64,000 bases of DNA, from positions 46,166 to 110,165 of the forward strand of contig JAAEAF010003433.1 in assembly GCA_011037195.1 (NCBI GenBank), written 5' to 3'. This document shows positions 57,185 through 64,000 of this stretch, piece by piece (position 1 is the first letter of the stretch; every line of letters starts with the position of its first letter). This stretch comes from Triatoma infestans (Eukaryota; Arthropoda; Insecta; Hemiptera; Reduviidae). Below the pieces are notes generated by a model that was given only the letters and a program-made list of their open reading frames with translations, was not told where the DNA came from and made no database searches. Made by a program: the position numbers and the translations under genes.

Positions 57185-57320
57185 TCTTATAGAGCTGTAA
57201 GGGAAAGTATTGCGATCGTTTAATTCCAAAATTACATATATTTTTAGTCATTCTGAGTTCAAAAAAAAATCTGGTGTGAAACAAACACAAACACAAACAC
57301 TTTCTCTTACTCCTGTAAGT
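57185..57320. repeat. Short family D derivative with both conserved ends
   Basis: CTGTAAGGGAAAGTATTGCG and an ATCGTTT line at the left, AAATCTGGTGTGAAACAAAC and CACTTTCTCTTACTCC at the right, only about 130 bp apart. The outer bases GTAAGGGAAAGT and ACTTTCTCTTAC form near-perfect short inverted ends. It may be a miniature form of the family. A CAAACA tandem lies inside. Confidence 0.65.
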
Positions 57321-57324
57321 ACAA

Positions 57325-58795
57325 TTATATATAAAATAACAAATTTTACTTATTTGTTCTAACATAAATATAATTATGTTAGAGATAAGTACCTATGAAA
57401 CATAAATAAGTATAAGCAATAAAAATAATTATAATATTTCTAAATTTATTGAATATTTCTGTTGGTCATTACGGACTCTGTGTTATGTTGCTATTAATAG
57501 CCACCAGAGTACTTTGACGTACGTACGTATATTTGGAAGAAACTTTTTAATATGGTAACTTTTTGGCCAGCAAAACAACATTTATACGCAGTAAAAAGTT
57601 GGTGATACAAAAAAATAAAAAAACCGGTCGTGTACAATAAACATCACACACGCCCACACAAACTCACGCATACTTTGTATGTACTTGTGTGTGTGTCCCC
57701 CTTGATAATTGCCGCCTCCAGGCTATTGTTTGGTTTCTGGCCAACACAATACTGCCACCGTTCTCTCACCCACTCACTCTCTCGAATGCTGAACCTAGCA
57801 TTCTGCTCCAGCATCCATGCCCAGCACACTTTTAATGGGTACCAAATCAAAACGATGTATATACGTATATATATATATAAATATATATATACGCTTGTCG
57901 CTGGGCATAACAGTATCCAAACTATATACGTATAAACTTGTGATTGTAGTAGTCTTTAGGATGGAATGTCATTGTCCAGTTCCCCCAACCTATCCATCCT
58001 GTGGCTATAGAACTCTGAGACCTAATTGCGTCATCAGTCACACAGCATTGTCCCTATTTTCATCCGTAGTCGTGTCCATCTCACACTCTAGAACTAGGCG
58101 GCTATTGAGGGTTGAGGGGTTGATTCATCCCCAAACCATTTTGCCGCCCATTCAACTGGACCATACTAGCCCTGCTATCCAGCCCCCGTCCCAGGTAGGT
58201 GGCAGTAAAGAGTAATGGTTTGAAGCCGGCCTTACTGTTTGGATAAATCACCACTTGTTTCGAGTCAATTTAAGCTGAAGCTGGGAGGGGTTTCAAGTGT
58301 GGGTGGTAGGAGCCGGTAGTACACCCCACTATGTTAAGCTTTTCAAAATCTGCGGAGGATGGAGGTAAATAGGAGAGGTAGGGGAACACTAGCTGATCAT
58401 CAGGTGAATTTACAGTGATTAACTATTTTGCCCCAGTCTTTAAATCTCTATCATTTTTTTTTTTATGGCTTTATTTACTTGCAGTATTTTATCAACGCCA
58501 CCTGGTGGCCTCGCTAATTAAAATGACTAATGTTTGTTAATTTCATTCTTTGCTTTTTTTTGTTAACTCTGACTCATTTTCTTTATTCTTTTTATTTCTC
58601 ACTTTTAAATTATTGCACTTTGCTGTTAATTTAGTTCACTCGTGGTTGCAAGGTAATTGTAAAAACTTTTCTATGTCTAGTTTTAAAATTAGACTCAAAA
58701 TGCGGCATTATTTTTTTTTTTTTTCTGTCGTCCATTTGACTTTATTACTTTGATTTACCTTTGATGTTCTTTGCGACCGCAATATTTGATATTGT
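57325..58795. other. Unassigned; GC-richer block at 57960-58440
   Basis: TG/CA and TA simple repeats at 57640-57692 and 57858-57890. The block 57960-58440 has clearly higher GC than its surroundings, with an open frame to 58215, but no domain is recognised. A CAGGTAGGT donor-like sequence is at 58192-58200. It could be an exon, a promoter, or part of an unrecognised repeat. Confidence 0.4.
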
Positions 58796-58843
58796 AAAAT
58801 CGATATTGAGGTTCTGCCAGAAAACCAAATTTTTGAAATTTTC

Positions 58844-58880
58844 TATGTTTCGGCAAATTTATTGCCTTCTTCAGGGTATG
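58844..58880 (-). ncRNA. Hammerhead-like motif, left arm
   Basis: Minus strand: CTGAAGA (58874-58868), extra A, perfect stem II GGCAA...TTGCC (58866-58852), GAAA (58851-58848), then CAUAG in place of the CGUC triplet region. Stem I pairing is absent. Degraded. Confidence 0.4.
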
Positions 58881-59147
58881 TGCAAAGGTTACAAAGCACG
58901 TTAAAAAACAAAACAAAAAAATGAAGAATTCTATAGAAGTAATATATATATATATATAAAGAAATAATATAAATAATAAATAAATAAAATTATTTAAAAT
59001 ATAAAAAATTTCCATTCAAGATATTTCTATTTGTTATAAGTAATATTTTTATTTTTTATTATTATTCATTCCTTTCTTTTCTTTATATGTATATATTTTT
59101 TTACTTCTGAGAATTAGTTTGTTTGGGTTTGTAATGTGCTTTGTAAC

Positions 59148-59190
59148 AGACTCTGAAGTAGGTAAATACATTTGCCGAAACCTCGGTGTA
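59148..59190 (+). ncRNA. Hammerhead-like motif, right arm
   Basis: Plus strand: CTGAAGT (59153-59159; last A of the box changed), A, stem II GGTAAA...TTTGCC (59161-59176), GAAA (59177-59180), CCUC in place of CGUC, then GGT, which can pair with ACT before the box. Degraded, but the structure is recognisable. Confidence 0.4.
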
Positions 59191-59249
59191 AATTTGAAAA
59201 ATTTGTGTTTCTCACGGAACCTCAACCAATTTTATAATATTATTCATTT

Positions 59250-59815
59250 AATAATTTTTTTTTTTAACGTTTCTTTTGATTCATTTTTGTTTGGGAAACG
59301 TGTACAGTCTGTCTGGGTCTAATGACTCGGTCTAAATCTTAGTCCTGTATAGAACTCAAGTCTGCATAACTATAAATGAAAACTTCTACATACGATGTGC
59401 TTGTAACTGCCCATATAAATCATGATCTGAAGACGCTGCTTTCAGACAACGCAATTGAGCTTGCAAAGAGATTCTCAGAGCTAGAGTAGCAATGTAATGA
59501 ATACTTATGGCAATACTGCAAGTGTTAACAGTGACGTAGAAAGAAGTTGTTACATCAACGAAGTCTAGAAGCAACCAAACAAGAGAAACTGTGGACAAAT
59601 CTTTTACCACTCAATATTTAGTTGTTTTATTTTAGTTCTGAGTTCTATCACAAAATATATTAAATTAAGTGCCGGTGAAATGAGGCAGTATCAGATGTCC
59701 CTCCCTGACACGACCGTCTAAACATACAGCAACATTAAACACTGTTGCCGAATGTTGCAATGGTAATGGCATCGAACTGAATAATAAAAGAAAAAATGTC
59801 GGAAAAATAATTTAA
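59250..59815. other. Unassigned sequence
   Basis: No domain in the minus-strand frame 59386-59610. Nothing else recognised. Confidence 0.4.
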
Positions 59816-59818
59816 TTT

Positions 59819-59950
59819 CTTATAAGTATGGAATCCATGGGCAACCACTTGCTCGAACGGATAATGTGAGAGACTTAGGAGTAACGTTGAGTCATGACGT
59901 GTTATTCAGGAGTCATTGCTAGAAACGATGTCATCTCAAGAATTTGTAAA
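59819..59950 (+). pseudogene. LINE reverse-transcriptase fragment
   Basis: The plus frame reads YKYGIHGQPLARTDNVRDLG then VTLSHDVLFRSHC. The DxVRDLGVxxxxxLxFxxH pattern is the segment after the YADD box in CR1/Jockey-type reverse transcriptases. About 40 residues remain. It may be separate from the RNase H fragment downstream. Confidence 0.6.
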
Positions 59951-60204
59951 CAATGGAATGATTATGTACCCAGGGATGTTAATTTCTAAATAATGTCCAA
60001 TACATTGTTTAAAATATACTTTTGGTATGGATAGGCCTTGATAAGCTTAATACATTGTGTAGGATAAATCAAATTAAGTTATAAAAATTAAAAATTATTT
60101 AATTATTAATCATTTTTATAATTACATGATTATGAATGGGACTTCTTTTCCAAAGGGATCTTATGGGGTTTCTATTTACACTGAGTTTTAAGAGAGGATA
60201 TGTA

Positions 60205-60880
60205 GAAAATATAAATCGACGTATTTTTGACCCCAAAGAAGGCCATTATTTATACAGACAGTCATTGTGTTCTGGCTATGCTTAATAATCAATACAAGCT
60301 GAATATGAATGTCCAACTTGTTAGAAAACAATTGAGAAGCCTGAGAAAAGACGGTTGGAAAATAGGGATTAAGTGGGTGAAGGCAATTCAGGCATCACAG
60401 GAAATGAAGCTGCAGATCAGACAGCAAAAGCGGCGGCAATGGACATCACGCTGCAAATTCAATATTCCTTTATTCCATTAAGTTATATTTTGTTTATGAT
60501 TGCAAGGCAGAGCATAGAATGCTGGGAGGCGCAATGTAGCAATCAAAGATAGGCTCTCCTACTAAGAAATTTTTTCCGACTGTTGCCGATAGAATGCAGA
60601 CAAGCTTTAAGAAGACTTATAAAACCACAATAACCTTGAGCGGACATGGAAATTGTTGGGAATATTTATGTCATTTTAATACAATGGAAGATTCTGCTTG
60701 CCCCTACGTTCGAGTAACTATTCAAACCTGGGATAATTTTTTGTTATTTGCCTGTCCACTGTTGGAAAGAGAAACATCTGATCCGATAAAAGAAGTGAAT
60801 ATCAATAATTGAGTCTGGTCATTAGCTGCAATAATGAAACATCACTTATCAAGTTTTGTAAAATTTGTTAACAAAGTCTC
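60205..60880 (+). pseudogene. RNase H and C-terminal part of I/R1-like LINE
   Basis: 60227-60375 reads KKAIIYTDSHCVLAMLNNQY and later GWKIGIKWVKA, the middle of a LINE RNase H domain (IYTDSxxxL with the catalytic D). A frameshift leads into GITGNEAADQTAKAA (GN-x-AAD, the last RNase H motif; about 60390-60435). The C-terminal region follows: a KFFPTVADRMQ-like segment, TITLSGHGNCWEYLCHFNTM (about 60626-60690), and FLLFACPLLERE (about 60738-60775) in a shifted frame. This order is typical of RNase H-bearing arthropod LINEs. Dead copy, cut off by the Merlin element downstream. Confidence 0.75.
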
Positions 60881-60962
60881 AAATTTGATATTTTAATAGT
60901 TTCGTAAATAATAATAACTCTACAATCAATTCATATTCTATATTATAAATTAATAATTTATT

Positions 60963-62172
60963 GTTGGGGGGGGGGGGGATAGGGCTCCCATTGATATCTA
61001 GCATAGTTTTGGCTATTTTGCCACCTTTGGTCTTTCCTGTAATGTTTTATCGATGTTTATGTTTACTTTGACCCGTCTTAGTAAACCTTAGTACTTGACA
61101 GTGTTTCAGTTTAGTTTTCTGATGCTGAAGGGAAACATCATGAATATTGAAGGGATAACATCATGATTTAGCTGCTGAAGTAGATACGAAGGAAAAAGCG
61201 GTTTTGTTTTTTCAATCTGAGGGAGTATTGCACAGTGAAGGAATGTGTTGTAGTGGCCATCAAATGAAACTTTATCTAGGCAAAAACGGTAGATAAAGGA
61301 GATGCAATGTGAGAGGATGCAAACAAACCTTTGGATTGAGAAAAGGTACATTTTTGGAAAACAGGTATATATTGCCAACAACAGTCATAATTTGCCAGTT
61401 AATAAATTTGCTATATTGCTGGACAAAAGAATATTCATCTACTAAAGGTCAAGAGAAACTAGGATTAGCAACCGATGCTATTACAGATTGGAAAAACATG
61501 TTTCGAGAAGTTTGCGCAGATCATTTATTAAAAAATTTCAGAAAGATCGGAGGGCCAGGGAAAACAGATGAGGTAGGCGAATTGAGTTTTACTCGACGCA
61601 AAAATCACATTGGTAGAATTTATCCTAATCAATGGGTCTTCCGAGGTATTTGTCGAGAAGATAACCAATGCTTCATACATTGCGTGCCAGACCGTACATC
61701 GGAAACACTACTGAAAACAATATCAGAATGAATTCACCCCGGTACAACCATTATATCTGACATGTGGCTAACCTATACCGGCATTATTAACATACCAGGA
61801 ATGAATTACCAGCATTATACTGTGAATCATTCAAAAAATTACGTAGATCCCACCACAGGTAGTCATACAGAACGAATTGAGTCGTTATGGGCACAAGCAA
61901 AGGCAAGAAACAAAAAAGAACATGGTACAAGAAGAAGCGTAATAGACTCATATTTGTGTGAATTTTTATGGCGCCACAGAAATAGCGGTAATGAATCGTT
62001 CAATCAATTAATAAATGACGTAAATTTTTGGCCACCAGAATAAATACGTTCAAACATTAAAACAACTTTTACTAAACAGTTTCCCCAAACCTTTCTTTTA
62101 CAGATAATAGACTAGAGAAATGATTAAGATCAATGCTAGATATCAGTGGGATCCCTATTCCTAAAAAGACCC
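60963..62172 (+). mobile_element. Merlin DNA transposon, nearly complete
   Basis: A 1.21-kb element flanked by the 8-bp direct repeat AATTTATT (60955-60962 and 62173-62180), the target length known for Merlin. The ends are inverted repeats: ATAGGGCTCCCATTGATATC then TAGCAT on the left (60979-61004) and, inverted, ATAGGGATCCCACTGATATC then TAGCAT on the right (62133-62158), differing at two positions. The outermost left part has expanded to a run of about 15 G. One transposase-coding region fills the interior in the same orientation. With only two nonsense codons found it is one of the youngest DNA transposons here. Confidence 0.85.
61159..62043 (+). pseudogene. Merlin transposase (ISXO2/IS1016-like DDE), two stops
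   Basis: One frame runs from 61159 to the TAA at 62041-62043, broken by TAA at 61294-61296 and TGA at 61729-61731. The N-terminal part has a zinc-ribbon-like pattern (GMCCSGHQMKL, then RCNVRGCKQTF). The catalytic part has KTDEVGE (first D at 61567-61569), TIISDMW (second D at 61759-61761) and GSHTERIESLW (E at 61879-61881), with QWVFRGICR and HYTVNHSKNYVDPTTGSHTE between them. These are hallmarks of the ISXO2-like/Merlin transposase family. About 295 residues in total, close to family length. No intact start ATG was assigned, since a TAA lies just upstream in frame. Confidence 0.88.
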
Positions 62173-62184
62173 AATTTATTTCTA

Positions 62185-63350
62185 ACAATAATATTCAATA
62201 TACTGAATTCACTCCAAATGTATCACAAGAAATAATTGATTTAAAATTTTAATTGTTTTAAGCTCTAGGCATACGTGCAATTTTAAGGGGAGCACGTAGA
62301 ATAAACCTCCTCAGCGTTGGGTTACCACGTTGAGGAAAAAAAAAATTGAAGTGTTTAAAAAAAGTATTTATGTATATAATGTTTAAACATAAATGTTTAT
62401 GTTATTTATGTCTATTAAATATAAGACATAAAATATATATTTATTATAATATGATATAATGTTTAATTTATTAGGAATTATTATTCTTGAAACAGATTAA
62501 ATTCCAGAGAAGAAGATTGGATTATCTGAACCTAATAATAATCCAATACAGTTATAGCACTTCATCGTAAGCAATGAGCGCTACTTTTTCTAATCACAAA
62601 TTTCAGCCACCAAAATTGGCTCTCTCTCCAATTATTTCAGCCTTATATATATAGCTAACAATAATAATAACGCGTCTTTATTTGTGCTTGAAAAATTACA
62701 ATATTATAGCAAAATGAAAATGTTGCAGACAGACTATAGTCTTGGTCGAATGACCGTCAGTGGAGTTGCCAACTTTATAGTGAATTGTTTGAAAATAAGA
62801 ACAAAATTATATATATATATCCTTCTTCCTCCATCCATGAAGAGTGGAAGAGGTAGTGAAATTATCTAAGAATAAAGGTATTTTACCTTCCCGACAATGT
62901 TCTTTTGTGTTTATTCTACCACCTACCAAAAATTCATCCTTAAAATAATTACTATAAAATCTAAATTTTAAAGATGAATTTCGAAATCTAAAAATTGTTT
63001 TATTTTCTCCAGAAAATAAAATTAGAATCATTTTCTCCAGTCGTGTGCACATGAACAGCTTAGTGTTTTTTACGTCTGTATTTTATGTATATATTTTTTG
63101 CTAGTATTGTTGCATTTACATCAACTATTTTTGTGCTAGCCATTTTTTTAATGCAACATAAAGAAATAAATAAAGTAAAAATAATGTTGATTATATAACC
63201 AAAGTATATATATATGTCCATAATATTTATAGAAGGGAGTTAGCAAGATAGAAATGCGTGGTCAGCGCATTCTGGTATCCAGTGTAAGTAATTCAGTGAA
63301 CAGTGAGGAGGACTGTGTGATGGGCAAGTGAGAGAGTGGATGGATTTGGC
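62185..63350. other. Unassigned AT-rich sequence
   Basis: A GC-richer patch at 62265-62335 followed by an A-run may be a retroposon 3' end. The (TA) run at 62808 and open frames 62684-62869 and 63052-62807 are not convincing. Confidence 0.4.
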
Positions 63351-63354
63351 GAAC

Positions 63355-63379
63355 GAGAGAGAGAGAGAGAGAGAGAGCG
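63355..63379. repeat. (GA)n microsatellite
   Basis: GA run of about 12 units; GAGAGT-rich sequence continues to 63410. A (GTCT)n patch is at 63486-63501. 63400-63870 has no recognised gene. Confidence 0.9.
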
Positions 63380-63874
63380 GGAGAATGAGAGAGTGATAGT
63401 TAAAGAGAGATGGGTAGATTTACGCCAGGAGTAATTGCTAATCCCTTATGTCCACAGTCCGTTCATCCAATTAGTATATCGTTCTGTCTGTCTGTCTGTC
63501 TATCCCTCTGTCTGTCGTTGCTAACTTGACTGGGGAAAGCTGGGTATACTAGCTACTGTCTACTCCCTTCTTCCTCATATACTCCAGCTTCATTTACCTT
63601 CTCCCCCTACACATTTAACAAAACCTGCACCCAGAAATACCCCATACGGTACTATACATAATACTCTTGAATAATGTACAACACCAGAAATTAACAAAAA
63701 TCACGACCTCCACCACTGTTCTCTTAGTTATTCCATTCCTTTTCTATATTATAAGATTTGAATTTCAAATTAATATAAATGAGTCCATGTTTCTCTTATT
63801 TATTGAGTTAGAGAACTGCTAATATTATGTACATATTCTAAAAATTGTGAGAATATATAATAACCCAAAGACTT

Positions 63875-64000
63875 GAAAATTCTGGTATGAAGTACTCACA
63901 CAATTTTCTCTAATTGCAATTATTTCGAATCTAATTAACAAAATTTTCTTTAAATCTTTTATTAAAAATTCAATTTTGTTAGCCTATAGGTTGGTGGGGG
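63875..64000 (+). repeat. Family D dispersed repeat, cut by window end
   Basis: AATTCTGGTATGAAGTACTC then ACACAATTTTCTCTAATTGC marks a forward copy that continues beyond the window. Confidence 0.6.

Larger units (their letters stand above)
58780..59245. mobile_element. Fold-back element with inverted hammerhead-like pair
   Basis: The left arm (about 58780-58900) and right arm (about 59120-59245) are inverted: GATATTGAGGTTCTGCC versus GGAACCTCAACC, AAATTTTTGAAATTT versus AAATTTGAAAAATTT, the hammerhead-like cores, and GGTTACAAAGCACGTT versus AATGTGCTTTGTAAC. The ~220 bp between them are AT-rich and do not encode anything recognisable. Confidence 0.65.

Noticed and set aside
1..64000. CRISPR arrays, bacterial operons, Shine-Dalgarno sites, replication origins
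   Set aside because: The window is eukaryotic nuclear DNA; no spaced direct repeats of CRISPR type or dense ORFs were seen.

Overview
This is an AT-rich (by eye roughly two-thirds A+T) stretch of animal nuclear DNA. I found no convincing intact host protein-coding gene, rRNA or functional tRNA gene. It is a layered deposit of decayed and partly intact transposable elements, simple repeats and unassigned AT-rich sequence. A Jockey-type LINE, I/R1-like LINEs with RNase H, an RTE-like LINE, Ty1/copia and LTR remnants, IS630/Tc1/mariner elements, Merlin and tRNA-derived SINEs together point to an arthropod (insect or chelicerate). The species cannot be fixed from the sequence.

Layout. 0-3 kb: fragments of a high-copy dispersed repeat (called family D here), a hammerhead-ribozyme-like motif at 157-208 and a solo LTR with a 4-bp target duplication (1777-2580). 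6.7-9.5 kb: mariner tail, a LINE reverse-transcriptase remnant, and a 1.3-kb IS630/Tc1/mariner-type element with ~0.5-kb terminal inverted repeats. 12-17.7 kb: family D copies and microsatellites. 17.8-18.5 kb: a second solo LTR of the same family. 18.5-19.6 kb: LINE C-terminus. 20.6-23.1 kb: family D. 23.4-25 kb: hammerhead-like motif, an uncharacterised ORF, and a LINE remnant. 25.7-27.2 kb: Jockey element with poly(A). 27.8-29.6 kb: SINE and copia remnant. 30.2-31.4 kb: two fold-back structures carrying hammerhead-like motifs. 31.4-38.8 kb: family D, SINEs, a Tc1-like relic and a poly(A) retroposon. 40.9-43.7 kb: LINE 3' ends, including a LINE nested inside another. 44.6-49.6 kb: family D copies, one hosting a hAT-like insertion and a 773-bp solo LTR. 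50.4-51.9 kb: RTE-like LINE and a small candidate solo LTR. 52-59 kb: family D, microsatellites and more hammerhead-like motifs. 59.8-62.2 kb: LINE fragments and an almost complete Merlin transposon with TIRs and an 8-bp target duplication.

The main candidate for a new system is a set of hammerhead-ribozyme-like cores (157-208; 23436-23482; 30305-30350; 30824-30868; weaker at 31193-31403, 56478-56515 and 58845-59180). Several lie as inverted pairs in fold-back elements with no associated reverse transcriptase. They resemble the type I hammerheads reported in the LTRs of Penelope-like elements and in retrozymes, but all have one extra nucleotide between CUGANGA and stem II. The other main observation is family D itself: very abundant, with conserved ends, an internal GT/CA microsatellite in many copies, and use as a landing pad for at least five later insertions. 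No set of genes in this window appears to work together; the logic is retrotransposition, DNA transposition and decay.
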